From NCBI GenBank assembly GCA_007922305.1, contig ML677344.1, positions 270,140-334,139 of the forward strand: 64,000 nt of DNA. Direction: 5' to 3'. The notes beneath the pieces were generated by a model. It searched no databases. It saw only the letters and a list, made by a program, of their open reading frames with translations, and was not told the DNA's origin. Below, piece after piece: positions 22,541 through 34,514 of this stretch; within the stretch, counting starts at the first letter, position 1, and each line of letters begins with the position of its first letter. This DNA comes from Dermatemys mawii (lineage: Eukaryota; Chordata; Testudines; Dermatemydidae). The position numbers and the translations under genes were made by a program.

Positions 22541-23390
22541 TGTGACACTCGGCACCTCGGGGAAAAACCCTGCACCTTCACATTCATCCTCATAATATGA
22601 TTGTGTGGTATTCAATGCAAAGTTTGTCATGTTGAGTATCTTCGGGAGGCTCATGAAGCACTGAGCATTGTTGTTCTAGTGATGTTATAGGTTGTAATTT
22701 CATGTATATAGTTAGAAGGCTGAAAACGTGTCCTCCTGGCTTAAAACAAGCCCGGTCAAAACTCTCCAAGAGCAGAGAGGCATTTCACACCTCACCAGGG
22801 CAGGTATGGGACAAACCCAGCCCAGCCTCACAGGAACAAAGGATACTGGCCTAGGCAGCAACAAAGGATCTGTTGAACTCTTGAGTGAGTCACCTCACTT
22901 CCTTTGGTCAGTTTGGGACTATGATGAGGTCATGCTCACCTGACTCTGAAAGGGGAGATGCAAAGCCAAGAGGGCAGAAAGAACATGATAAAAGGGAGAG
23001 ACATTTACCATGCTCCCTCTCTGCCACCTCCATCTACAGACACCACCAGTAAGCAACTGAAGCGCTGATCAAAGAGGAGAGCCTGACTGAAGGGTAAACG
23101 GCAGTCTGTGGTGAGAAGCATCTAAGTTTGTAAGGGCACTGAAATTGTGAAGATCAGCTTAGAATGCATTTTGCTTTTATTTCATTTGACCAAATCTGAC
23201 TTCTCGTTCTTTGACTCATAATCACTTAAAATCTGTCTTTTCTAGTTAACAGATTGGTTTGTTTATTCCACCTGAAGCAGTGTGTTTTTAATTTGAAGCA
23301 TGTCAGAGACTCCCCTTGGGGTAAGAAACTTAGTTCATGTCAATTTCTTTGTTAAATTGACAAACTCATACAGGCTCGCAGGATTGAAGT
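22541..23390 (+). repeat. Gypsy 3' LTR (copy A)
   Basis: Begins TGTGACACTCGG immediately after the end of the internal region. Its first 200 bases match the partial 5' LTR at about 20217-20420, and the rest matches 48025-49145 and 59390-60235. The far end is diffuse, so the right coordinate is approximate. Confidence 0.75.
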
Positions 23391-23828
23391 GACCAACCAG
23401 ATCACCCGTCCAGATCACACCAGAGGAACACACAACCACACATCAGCACAAAGCATCTGAGAGAGAGGGATGAGAAAGAGTGTATCTGTCTCAAAGAATG
23501 CTCAAAACTCCCCAAATCCTCACCAGAGTGATCTCAGGCACAAAGTATTCAATGTTCACTTTGTGATACTGACAATAAATAAATGAAACAGAGTATTGTC
23601 TCCATGTGTGTGTGGGGCGGGAGTGTCAATAACATACTTAAAGAAAAAGTCTTGCTCTATTTTGCTATCACCTTTGTTCTTGTTGCCTAATATATTCTGG
23701 AAAACAAACAGATATATATCACATTCATTATATGTATTATCAGCACCCTATGTTTATATATTAGTACGAATTAAGAACCAATAACATTAACCACAATTAT
23801 TGCAACAAATTAGCAACCTAAATTCAAA
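23391..23828 (+). other. 3' flank beyond the Gypsy relic
   Basis: Non-coding, mirrored in 1290-1580 behind gene 1 and colinear with 49200-49380 and 60236-60675. It holds the old receptor 3' flank on the far side of the Gypsy insertion. Confidence 0.65.
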
Positions 23829-24067
23829 GAACTAGATATATTCATGGAGGATAGGTCCATCAATGGCTATTAGTCAGGATGGGCAGGGATGGAGTCCCGA
23901 GCCTCTGTTTGCCAGAAGCTGGGAATGGGTGACAGGGGTCACTTGATGACAAACCTGTTCTCTGCATTCCCTCTGAAACACCTGGCACCAGCCTCTGTCA
24001 GAAGACAGGATACTGGGCTAGATGGACAATTAGTCTGACCCCGTATGGCCGTTCCTATGTTCTTAAC
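23829..24067 (+). repeat. CR1 LINE 3'-end fragment
   Basis: Reverse-complement counterpart of 141-395 and 28104-28345; the 3' terminus is near 24067. It is part of the mirrored 3' arm. Confidence 0.85.
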
Positions 24068-24096
24068 TGTGATATTGATTTAACCAGTTAAATCAA

Positions 24097-24272
24097 TGGT
24101 GGGCAAGGAGATGGGGCTGGCCCCCAGAGGAGTTGGTTCCCAGGTGGCTGGAGGGTTGATGGTTGTTCCTGCTCCGAGCAGCTGCACCCGTTGATCTGTG
24201 GGGCTGTTGGGGACCCTGGAGTATCGGCCCTGCTGCCCTCCAGGGACTGGGGCTGGGCGCTGTCACTCTATT
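24097..24272 (+). repeat. 176-base dispersed duplicate of the arm
   Basis: Near-identical to 25278-25453 about 1.2 kb downstream, in the same orientation, with roughly ten differences. The sister position at about 60935 runs across without it. Confidence 0.85.
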
Positions 24273-25510
24273 CCATCATCCTGTTCATTCACTTATGCAA
24301 AGTATCCCAAAACACCCTGGATTTACTTAAATCAATTGGCACAAGCAAGTAGAAAACTTGTCAAAACCAAGATACATTTCTTTCTATGTTTTAGTACAAG
24401 CCAGGGAAGGACCTTCTCAGATCAGTACCTGGAATGCTAATATCAAAAACAAAGCTAAGCAAGGAACAGGATAACAAGGTAGTGAACTGGAAGAATCAAA
24501 TGGCTTGGAGTTTAGTGACATGTAAAGAAATGCGTCACTTGTAAAATCATATAAATAATAGCAGCTGAAATTTGTATGTGGGGGAGCGCACGATCTGTGT
24601 AAGGTGAACGTAGTATCGCTGCATGGGACGGCTCTTTGGAGACTGGTATCGTAGCAAACCTTGTTCCTGGGCCATATTAATAAACCTGCCTGACGTTGGT
24701 TATTTGGGCTCTTGATCATATTTCATAACAAAATAATGAACCAAAGTGTGATCAAACGATACAGTTTCTCAGCAATTCCAGACAGTCTGAATAACCACCC
24801 ATGGATATCACTGCAGAGATCCTATGGCCCATTTTCCCTGGAAAACGTCTGAGTTCTGGCACCCTGTGGGGTAGCATAAAGAGAAATGGTCCCTTGGAAC
24901 TTCACAACATAGCTCTGTCGTGGCTCTCCACCCTGCCTGAGACCTTTTCTCCTTGGTGTAAAGGAGGCATGGGCGGAGTGTGGAGGACTATGAGGGGCAC
25001 TGCCCCCCAAACTGCATAGGTTACTAATGAGGGCACCATTTAAAGCTTCAGCTGCCCCCCTGAACAGCTCAAGTCACATCCCCCAGCCTGGGCAGGCCAC
25101 CTCCCAGCTGCAAGGCACCCAGCACCGCCACGTATAACTGGGAAGTGGAAAGCAATGAGGAGACCCATGCGAGGAGCTGGCCCCAGCCCCCCTGCCGGTG
25201 GGGTTGTGTCTGGCTATGGCCCCCTCCCAGGGCTGGAGGAGAACAGCATCGCTGGTGGGCAAAGCAAAGCTGCCAGGTGGTGGGCAAGGAGATGGGGCTG
25301 GCCCCCAGAGGAGTTGGTTCCCAGGTGGCTGGAGGGTTGATGGTTGTTCTTGCTCTGAGCAGCCGCACCCCTTGATCTGTGGCGCTGTTGGGGCCCCTGG
25401 ACTATCAGCCCTGCTGCCCTTCAGGGACTGGGGCTGGGCGCTGTCACTCTATTTCCACCTGGCCAATGCTGTGATCTGGACCAACACAGGTTACAGCTGG
25501 GTGTGGCATG
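24273..25510. repeat. Left arm of tail-to-tail palindrome
   Basis: Reverse complement, with substitutions, of 26861-28103, and colinear with 60950-62210. Gene A and the pseudogene point toward each other across it. GC-rich toward the centre. Open frames on several strands are unconserved. Confidence 0.8.
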
Positions 25511-26860
25511 AGCCTCCACCCCCCCACCCACCCCCCAGCTCAAAAGAGGGGAATCCACAACTAAAGGCCCGATTGTGAGTGGGCGCAGCCACTGAACCCC
25601 CTAGAGTGGGATGGAAGCAGGCTCTGTGAGGCTGAGACCCCTGTCGAGTGGGCGGTTGGAACGGGGGGAGGGAGTTGGGGCGAGTGGGGAAGTCAACAGG
25701 ATCCTATAACGCGCTGCCGCCCATCAGTGCCTGCCGGGGAGCAGGGCAGGAAGGGCAATGGGATTCCCGTCTGGGGGCTGGACAGTTATTCACCATTCAG
25801 GGCCGTGTCCTGCTGCTCAATCCAGCCCTGAACAGGGGCACAGAGAGAGAGAAAAGAGCAACAGACACGCGGCTCAGAGGGGAAACGGATGGGCGGTGCC
25901 TTAGAAAGTGATTGTAACTGAGAGGATGGGGCTACACTAGCCCCCCAACACCATCCTCCAAGAGCCCTTTCCCCTGTGTCATCCAGCATGTCGGGACTCA
26001 GCCTTTCTGTCCCTTGCACGTTGTTTCTACTGTTAGGTGTGTGGGACATATGGATGAACGAGGAACTAGATCCTCCAGGGTGGGACAGCTGAACACTTTG
26101 AGCTGAGGCTCTGGGCCGCTTGTGCTTCATTTGTCTCTGCAGAAAGGTTTCTGGAGCAGCTGATACTGTCCCGAGCTCCCCGTGAGGGGAACCACGGAAA
26201 GCGCTCGTGTCCCTCCCCTCCGCGATGCAGCGCTGGAATTGTATGACTGTCGTAGAATCATCGACCCTCCGGGTGAGGAGGGACTGCGGGGGTCTGTGTA
26301 AGGTGAATGCAGCATCACTGCAAGGAATGGCACTGCCCCCGACTGCACAGGTTACAACTGAGGCGGCACAATTTAAAGGTTCAGCCGCCCCCCTGAACAC
26401 TTTGACTCACAGCTCCCACATTGGGCAGCTCCCTCCAAGAGGAAGTGGTTACCAGGTGCCCAGCGAGAGGGCAACGGGACCAGGCAGGTGCCACAGTCAG
26501 TCTCTGCCAACACCCTGCGCCTCCGCAGCCTCCTGTGCACCTTGAGCTCATCTCCTGGGGTTCCCAACTTTCTAATCCCTGAGAACTGAAGAACCCTGTC
26601 CTGCTCCCTTCCTCTGACACTCCGCCCCCATCCGGATCCTGACAGCTTCCCTTTTCAACTGGACATTCTCGTAAAAAAAACCGGACACCTGGCAATAACC
26701 CTGTTGTCACCTGGCAATAACCCTGTTATCACCTGGCAGCCCTGCCGCAGGCACTAGCCCGTAACCTGGTGCACCTCACAGCCAGCCCCCGCCAGGGAAC
26801 GAGGGAAGGACGCAGGGGCCACCAGTGCTGGGCAGGGGAACACTCTTGTGCTGGGCCCGG
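25511..26860. other. GC-rich centre of the first tail-to-tail palindrome
   Basis: Unpaired spacer. Its ends match 62211-62400 and 62400-62600 in the same orientation, but about 760 bases (25680-26440) are absent there. That extra part repeats, in direct orientation, short pieces of the left arm (compare 26290-26420 with 24595-25080). A ttgtctctgcag acceptor-like site occurs near 26140, but no exon could be recognised. No gene is called. Confidence 0.5.
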
Positions 26861-28103
26861 CTGTTACCTACGTTGGTCCAGATCACGGCATTGTCCATGT
26901 GGAAACCAGCCCCAGGCCCTTTGGGGCAGCAGGGCTGATACTCCAGGGGGCCCAAAAACCATGGATCATGGGGTGCAGCTGTTCAGATCAGGAACAGCCA
27001 TGAACCCTCCAGACCCCTGGGAAACAATTCCTCTGGGGGCTGGTCCCTTCTCCTCGCCCACCACCCAGCAGCTCCTCTGCCACCTGATGGAGGTGCTGTT
27101 CTCCTCCGGCCCTGGGCAGAGCCCATTGCCGGACACCACCTCACCAACTGGGGAGCTGGGGCCGTCGCTTGGCACGGGACTCCTCATTGCTGTCTGCTTC
27201 CCAGTTGTACGTGGTGGTGCCAGGTGCCTTGTGGCTGGGAGGGGACCTGCCCACGGTGGGGGCTGTGATTTGAGGTGTTCAGGGGGGCGTCTGAAACTTT
27301 AAATAGTGCTCCCCACCACTAGCAACATATGGAGTTTGGGATGCAATACCCCCTAGATCTCCAAACTCTGCCCATGACCCCCTTGGCACTATGGGGAAAG
27401 AGCCTCAGGCAGGGGTGGGGAGTCATGGCGGAGCTATGTTGTGAAGTGCCGAGGGACCATTTCTCTTTATGCTACCCCACAGGGTGCCAGAAATCAGATG
27501 TTTTCCAGAGAAAATGGGCCATAGGATCTCAGCAGTGATATCGATGGGGGGTTATTCAGACTATCTGAAATTGCTGATAAACTGTATCATTTGACCACAC
27601 TTTGGTTCATTTTTTTGTTATGAAATATACTCAAGAGCCCAAATAATGAACGTCAGGAAGATTTCTAAATGTGACGCAGGAACAAGGTTTGATACGATAC
27701 CACTCTCCAAAGAGCCGTCCCATGCAACAATACTGCCTTCACCTTACCAAGACGTTGCGCTCCCCCATGTACACATTTAATCTGACATTATTTATATGAT
27801 TTTACAAGTTATACATTTCTTTGCACATCACTAAACTCCAACCCATCAGTTTCTTCCAATTCCCTACCTTGTTACTCTGTTCCTTCCTTTGCTCTGTTTT
27901 AGATATTAGCGTTTCAGATACGGATCTGAGAAGGTCCTTTCCTGGCTTGTACTAAGACATAGAAACAAATGTATCTTGGTTTTGACAAGTTTTCTATTTG
28001 CTTGTGCCAAATGATTTGTTAAGTAAATCCAGGGTGTTATGGGCTACTTTGCATAAGTGAATGAACAGGATTACGGTATAGACCAGTTTCAACGATATCA
28101 CTG
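26861..28103. repeat. Right arm of tail-to-tail palindrome
   Basis: Mirror image of 24273-25510; outer part colinear with 1-140. No gene recognised. Confidence 0.8.
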
Positions 28104-28345
28104 TTAAAAAGATAAGTACGGCTGAACTGAGTCAGACCAAAGGTCCATCTAGCCCAGTATCCTGTCTTCCGACAGTGGCCAATGCCAGGTGCCCCAGAGG
28201 GAATAAAGAGAACAAAGTGATCCAGACCCTGTCGCCCATTCCCAGCTTCTGGCAAACGGAGGCTAGAGACACCATCCCTGCCCATCCTGACTAATGGCCA
28301 TTGGTGGACCTATCCTTCATGAACTTATCTAGTTCTTTTTTGAAC
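28104..28345 (-). repeat. CR1 LINE 3'-end fragment
   Basis: Same-strand paralogue of 141-395, with the 3' terminus at the low coordinate. Duplicated with the receptor flank. Confidence 0.85.
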
Positions 28346-28429
28346 TTATGTCATTCATTTGTTACAGTATTTGTAGTTAATGTTATTGGTATTTAATTCA
28401 CCCTAGTCTAATGAATATGGTACAGATAA

Positions 28430-29165
28430 TACAGATTATGAATGTGATAATGTCAGGGACCCTCTCCCACTCTAAACTCTAGGGTACAGATGTGGGGACC
28501 CATGTGAAAGCCCCGAAAACATATATTCTATCAGCTTAGTGTATAAATTCCCCAAGGCACAAATTCCTTCCCTTGTTCTTGGACGGTATTGCTGCTACCA
28601 TCAAGTGATTATCACAAAAATTCAAGGAAGGGTCACTTGGAATCCCTATCCCCCCATAATTTACTGCCCCCACACCAAGCCTCTTCACCCACTTCCTAGG
28701 GAGGCTTAAGAATAGTATACCAGCAATTGCCTTTGCTTTCTGAGTACAGACCAGACCCTTTGCCTTCAGGACCCTGAAAATCAATCAGATTCTTAAAAGA
28801 AGAATTTTATTTATAAGGAAAAAAATAAAAGAATCACATTTGCACAATCCGGACGGGAGATAATCTTACAGAGTAAATAAATAAATAAATAAATAAATAA
28901 AACAGAGAATTCCCCTCTGGCTCAGCTTCACAGTTAGAAAAACAGGAATAAAACTTCCTCTGTAGAATAGGAAAATTTACGGCTAAAACAAATGATAAGC
29001 TAATGCATTTCCTTGCCCTGCTTTCAATTTCTGTGAATGTAGAGGGCATAATTCAGGTATATTTTAAGATGTTCTACCTGCTTGGCTTTTCTCTGTCTGG
29101 GGAGGGAACAACCAAGAGAGAGCACAAACAAAACTGTCCCCCCAGATTTGAAAATATTGATCCTT
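28430..29165. mobile_element. LTR-element-like repeat, second copy
   Basis: Colinear with 440-1200. It joins the receptor 3' flank directly at about 29200, so this copy is shorter at that end. A (TAAA)n run of seven units lies within it at 28874-28902. Class uncertain. Confidence 0.5.
28874..28902. repeat. (TAAA)7 microsatellite
   Basis: Seven uninterrupted TAAA units. The paralogous position near 915-930 has only a short A-rich stretch. Confidence 0.95.
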
Positions 29166-29199
29166 CTGGTCAGAAGCCAGCTAGGTTATCTGAACTACT

Positions 29200-29758
29200 C
29201 AACTCCTTGTCAGTATCAGAAAGTCATCATTGTACCTGAGATGACACGGGTGAGGATTTGTGGAGTTTTGACATGCTCTTTCAGGCAGGTGCCCGAGAGG
29301 GAATGAAGAGAACACACTTTCTTATCCCCCTCCCTCGACCTGGTGCACCGAGCTGCTGTGCAGTATGGCTAAACAACTGGGAATAGAATCTCAAATGTTT
29401 GGACACCACAAGTGCATTCGTTCCTGAAGCATGTGTGTCATGAATGTGGCTGGGTGTATCAGTAATAAAACGCAGATGGTCCAGCATAGCAAGAGAAGGT
29501 GCAAGGAGCCTTCACACTCGTGTTTGTTACCAGTGTTACATGCATGGGGCAGAATGAGGACAAGGTCAGGCCAAGATCACCTTCCGGCCAGCAGCGCTAA
29601 GGTCATGTGGGGGACAGGGAATTGATCCCTGTGAGTCGGAGGTAGAGTTCCCATCCCAGCGTACACAAAGCCCCCACAAGCATGCTGGCTCAGTTACTCA
29701 GAAAACCTTGCCTGCATCCTCTACTTCTTGATTGCTGAGTAGCCCCTTGCTGGTCAGC
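29200..29758 (-). other. 3' flank of the receptor pseudogene
   Basis: Non-coding, colinear with 1450-2002 and 4360-4907. Confidence 0.7.
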
Positions 29759-30716
29759 CTAGAAGCTTTTCCCTTGGAACAAGAGAAGCGCCCTATCACG
29801 AATCTGTTTGGTTTTCACACCGTACACGATGGGGTTCAACATTGGAGGAAAGAGGAAGTAGAAATAGAGCAGCAGGATGTTTACATGAGGGGAGACATAG
29901 TGCACAAACCTGTGAATTATTGAGGAAAGGATCACTGGTGTGTAGGCCACTAGGATGGCACAAAGGTGGGAGCCACAGGTGCCTAAAGCTTTAAGCTGCT
30001 TTTCTTTGGTTGCCAGGCTTAAGACAGCCCTCAGGATCTTGTCATACGATAGGGAGATGAACATCAGATCCAGCCCCACGATGAAGACAGTTATGATGAT
30101 CCCATAGGTATCAGTGAACCTGGTGTCAGCACAGGCCAGCTTCATCAAGGCCATGTGCTCACAGAAGAACTGGGGGATGACGTGGGATCCGCAGTAGGGC
30201 AGCCTCCGGAGGAGGAAGGGCAGAGGGACCGTTAGCAGAATAGCCCGAGCCAAAGCCGCCAGCCCGATCTTTGCTATCACTGAATTGGTCAGGATGGTGG
30301 GGTACCTGAGGGGGTTGCAGATGGCCACGTATCTGTCGAAGGCCATGGCCAGCAGCACACCAGACGCCATGATGGAGAATGAGTAAAGGAAAAACATCTG
30401 CACCAGGCAGGCATTAAAGCTCCCTGGAATTAAACCAGAAGATGCTCAGGATTTTGGGCACGGAGGTTGTGGATAAAAGTAGGTCGATGGCGGCCAGCAT
30501 GGCGAGGAAATAGAACATGGGCCTGTGTAGGGAGGGCTCTGTCTTGATAACATACAAGAGGGTGCAGTTTCCTAGAAGGACCATGGTGAACATTGAGCAG
30601 AAAGCGATGGAGATCCAGGGGTGCAGATCTTCCAGCCCTGGGATGCCCATCAGGAAAAACATGGATGGATCAGAGTCTGAGCCATTGGAGCCTGACAGGT
30701 TGTCTTGTTGTGGCAT
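29759..30716 (-). pseudogene. Class I odorant receptor pseudogene, OR52-like
   Basis: Homologous from end to end with the intact 320-residue receptors, but 958 bases long instead of 963. A 5-base deletion at about 30419-30423, after WFNSRE in the first extracellular loop, shifts the frame just before TM3. Both halves are otherwise open: the N-terminal half to about residue 98, and the C-terminal half with LVQMFF, MAFDRYVAIC, ISLSYDKIL, KALGTCGSHL and NPIVYGVKTKQ. No second lesion was noticed, so the loss looks recent. A shifted product would lack TM3 to TM7. An additional in-frame ATG occurs six codons upstream (30734) because the usual upstream stop has changed. Candidate acceptor AG at 30782-30783. 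Divergent partner of gene B. Confidence 0.93.
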
Positions 30717-31379
30717 CTTTTGCAAGTCTTCCATCAATATCTTTCCTTTTAATAAAACACAACACATGGAATGAACAGACCCTGTAAATTAAATACATAC
30801 GAGGGGCCAGTCTCAGTTCTGGAGGAAGCGAACTGACCTCTTGTGGAGTTCATCAGTCATGTTTCAATAACACTAATGATGCATACCCTTATATTTTTCT
30901 GTATATAAGTCACGAGTAATCAACCTCACTTGGTTACAAGTATCCTACCCGGGGTATCTTGGTACTAGTAGATGCACATTGATTAGTGTGCATTCTGCCG
31001 TGAAGTACCTACTATATCAGGCCACCCAGCACATGTTTTCATCCTAGAAAAACCTGGCATGTTAAGCTGCGTGTAGCAAGATGTACCTGGTACCTTAAGC
31101 AGTACACTCTGGGTATTCAGCCTGGATGTACGTGGTACATCGGGTAACATGCATGTATAATGCTTTTTTGATCTAGAGTTGGGGCTTCAAGCCTCAGCCT
31201 CCCTACAGCTATTCTCAGCGTGGTGCCCCGAGAAGCATGAGCCTGTGTCTGTCGACCCGAGGTGTGATACTGACTCCCGCTCACTGTGTAGACATACTGA
31301 AAGAGCCTGTGAGTCTGATCCTGCCCCCACTGAAGTAACAGGGAGAACTCCCCACCGATTTCTGGGACAATTGATCTGT
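30717..31379 (-). other. 5' flank of the pseudogene
   Basis: Colinear with 5874-6654, including the degenerate TACCTGGTAC-type repeats at about 30950-31140. No gene recognised. Confidence 0.65.
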
Positions 31380-31805
31380 TCTTTTTAGGTGACAAATCTG
31401 AGGATCTGTCCCAGGTATCAATAGAGGTGGTTTTGGAACAAACTGATACATTAAACAGTAATAGGTCACCAGGAACAGATGTATTCATCCAGGAATTCTG
31501 AAGGAACTCAAATATCAAACTGCAGAACTAGTAAGCGTCATATGTGACCCATCACTTAAACCAGGGGCTGTACTAGATGACTGGCAGGTAGCTAATGTGA
31601 TGCCAATATTTATAGAAGGTTCCAGAGGTGATCCTGGCAATTGCAGCCCAGTGAGCCTATCTTCAGACCCACACAAATTGACTGAAGCAATAGTAAAGCA
31701 GAATTACCAGACATATAGATGAACAAGTTCTGATGGGGAAGGGTCAACCTGGTTTTAGTAAAGGGAAATAATTCCTCACCAATCTAGTAGAATTCTCTGA
31801 AGTCC
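31380..31805 (+). pseudogene. CR1 reverse transcriptase fragment
   Basis: Direct paralogue of 6655-7130 in the second left arm, with broken plus-strand frames and the same internal endpoints. Confidence 0.82.
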
Positions 31806-32196
31806 ACTGAAGGGCCAAAATTCCTGTGCTGTGTTTGCAAAAACCTGACACAGGCCCAAAATCCTGAGTTTGGTCAAGAGATTCAGAAGCTCAGGAAACA
31901 GTGAACAATATTGGCTAAGAGAAGCAGAACAAACAAGAGACAATCTTGCTTTTTTACTAAGATAAGTCTGGTCAGCAAAACCCCAGGGAGAAGCAGTCAT
32001 TGGGGCCTTTATCTGAAGCTGCAAACAGACCAAAGAAGCGAGAGAGGCCCTATGTTGGAATCTGTGTAGACTCCTCTGCAACAAGAGATAGTCATGCTCT
32101 CCTTGCTTACCAACTTAAAGGTCCAAGCATGTCAGTTTCAGATATGAAATCCTCCCTCCTCCCATAACGTCTCTTGGAGGTGGAGCGTATTGGTGA
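31806..32196. other. Unrecognised left-arm block, second copy
   Basis: Colinear with 7131-7496. The long CR1 begins at its end. Confidence 0.5.
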
Positions 32197-32401
32197 TAAG
32201 AACATAAGAAAATAAGAAAGGTCGTACTGAGTCAGACCAAAGGTCCACCTAGCCCAGTATCCTGTCTACCGACAGTGGCTAATGCCAGGTGCCCTGGACT
32301 GAGTGAACCTAACAGGGAAGGACAAAATAATCTCTCTCCTGCCATCCATTACCCGCCTCTGACAAACAGAGGCTAGGGACACCATTCCTTACCCAGCCTG
32401 G

Positions 32402-32989
32402 CTAATAGTCATAAATGGACTTAACCTCCATGAATTTATGCAGTTCTCTTATAAACCTTGTTATAGTCCTAGCCTTCACAGCATCCTCAGGCAAGGAGTT
32501 CCACAGGTTGACTGTGCGCTGTGTGAAGAAGAAGTTCCTTTTATTTGTTTTAAACCTGCTGCCCACTAGTTTCATTAGGTGGCCCCTAGTTCTTCTATTA
32601 TGGGAACAAGTAAATAACTTTTCCTTATTCACTTTCTCCACACCACTCATAATTTTATATGCCTCTAACATATCGCCCCTTAGTCTCCTCTTTTCCAAAG
32701 TGAAAAGTCCTAGCCTCTGTAATCTCTCCTCATAAGGGACTCATTCCAATCCCCTAATCATTTTAGTTGCCCTTCTCTAAACCTTTTCTAATGCCAGTAT
32801 ATCCTTTTTGAGATGAGAAGACCACATTTGTACACAGTATTCAAGATGTGGGCGCACCATGGATTTGTATAAGGGCAATAAGATATTCTCTGTCTTATTC
32901 TCTATCCCTTTTTTAATGATTCCTGACATCCTGTATGCTTTTTTAACTGCTGCTGCACACTGCATGGGCGTCTTCAGAGAACTATCCAC
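32402..32989 (-). pseudogene. CR1 ORF2 C-terminal region
   Basis: Two open pieces, in order YKSMVRPHLEYCVQMW (about 32850) and [14 protein letters not shown] to [12 protein letters not shown] (32402-32698), form the conserved end of CR1 ORF2. A stop and frame change separate them. Confidence 0.88.
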
Positions 32990-33038
32990 GATGACTCCAA
33001 GATCTTTTTCTGAGTAGCTGTAGCTAAATTAGCCCCCA

Positions 33039-34072
33039 TCATATTGTATGTATAGTTGGGGTTATTTTTTCCATTACTTTACATTTATCCACATGAAATT
33101 TTATTTGCAATTTTATTACCCAATCATTTAATTTCATTGGATCTTTTTGATGTTCTTCACAGTCTGCTTGGGTCTTAACTATTTTGAGCAGTTTAGTATC
33201 ATCTACAAACTTTGCCACCTCACTGTTTACCCCTTTCTCCAAATCATTGATGAATAAGTTGAATAGGATTGGTCCTAAGACTGACCCCTGGGGAACACCA
33301 CTAGTTACCCCTCTCCATTCTGAACATTTACCATTTATTCCTACCCTTTGTTCCCTGTCTTTTAACCAGTTTTCAGTCCATGAAAGGATCTTTCCTCTTA
33401 TCCAATGGCAACTTAATTTACATAGGAGACTTTGGTGAGGGACCTTGTCAAAGGCTTTCTGGAAATATAAGTACACTATGTCCACTGGATCTCCCTTGTC
33501 CACATGTCTCTTGACCCCTTCAAAGAACTCTAATAGGTTAGTAAGACATGATTTCCCTTACAGAAACCATGTTGACTTTTGCCCAACAATTTATGTTCTT
33601 CTATGTACCTGACAATTTTATTCTTTACTATTGTTTCAACAAATCTGCCCTGTACAGATGTTAGACTTACCGGTCTGTAATTGCCGGGATCACCTCTAGA
33701 GCCCTTTTTAAATATTGGCATTACATTAGCTATCTTCCAGTCATTGGGTACAGAAGCCAATTTAAAAGACAGGATACAAACCCTAGTTAATAGTTCCACA
33801 ATTTCACATTTGAGTTCTTTCAGAACTCTTGGGTGAATGCCATCTGGTCCCGGTGACTTGTTACAGTTAAGATTATCGATTAGTTCCAAAACCTTCTCTA
33901 GTGACACTTCAGTCTGTGACAATTCCTCAGATTTGTCACCTACAAAAGATGGCTCAGGTTTGGGAATCTCCCTAATGTCCTCAGCTGTGAAGACCGAAGC
34001 AAATACTTCATTTAGTTTCTCCGCAATAACTTTATCATCTTTAAGCACTCCTTTTGTATTTCTATCATCCAA
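33039..34072 (-). pseudogene. CR1 reverse transcriptase
   Basis: RT domain split in two open pieces. The first (34072 down to 33530) has NKSPGPDGIHPRVLKEL, VPNDWKIANVMPIFKKG and GNYRPVSLTS. The second (33503 down to 33039) has IVYLYFQKAFDKVPHQ, SGVPQGSVLGPILFN and the catalytic box read as FVDD. The usual YLDF in motif A has become YLYF, losing a metal-binding aspartate, and a frame break separates the pieces. Confidence 0.92.
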
Positions 34073-34299
34073 GGGCCCACTGGTTGTTTAGCAGGCTTCC
34101 TGCTTCTGACGTATTTAAAGAACATTTTATTATTACCTTTTGAGTTTCTGGCTAGCTGTTCTTCAAACTCCATTTTGGCTTTTCTTATTACATTTTTACA
34201 CTTAATTTGGCAGTGTTTATGCTCCTCTCTAGTTACCTCACTAGGATTTGACTTCCACTTTTAAAAAAGATGCCTTATCTCTCACTGCTTCCTTTACAT

Positions 34300-34506
34300 C
34301 AGGCCTGCACAACATGCGGCCCGGGGGCCACATGCGGCCCGCACAGACTCACTGTGCAGCCCGCGGAGGGTAAGTAGGGGTGGGGAAGCCAACTGGTGGT
34401 GGGGGGGAAGCAGATGGGGGAGGGGCGAGGGCAGGCCTTTTCAGACCGCAGCTAGGTTTCTTTGCAGTAATATGGCCCTCACTGTTTTCCAAGTTGTGCA
34501 GGCCTG
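34300..34506. mobile_element. 207-base non-autonomous hAT element
   Basis: A perfect 14-base inverted repeat, CAGGCCTGCACAAC, lies at both ends (34300-34313 and 34493-34506), with a perfect 8-base target duplication, CTTTACAT (34292-34299 and 34507-34514). Subterminal gcggcccg repeats are seen. It is inserted between the CR1 endonuclease and RT segments. Confidence 0.96.
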
Positions 34507-34514
34507 CTTTACAT

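Larger units (their letters stand above)
20198..23390 (+). mobile_element. Ty3/Gypsy LTR retrotransposon relic (copy A)
   Basis: An internally deleted element in the order partial 5' LTR (about 20198-20420), gag leader, gag remnant (20598-20850), decayed pol-region pieces, an RNase H end reading NLVANFLSRKEDPG (from 22441) and a 3' LTR beginning TGTGACACTCGG at 22541. The RNase H signature NxVAxxLSR is diagnostic of Ty3/Gypsy. Most of the pol region is gone. Copies at 46511-49145 and 57216-60235 sit at the same place behind genes B and C, and the minus-strand receptor flanks lack it, giving empty sites. Confidence 0.85.

Noticed and set aside
25786..26400. 204-codon minus-strand frame in the palindrome centre
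   Set aside because: No recognisable domain, absent from the sister centre, GC-rich composition. It could be part of an exon but nothing supports this.
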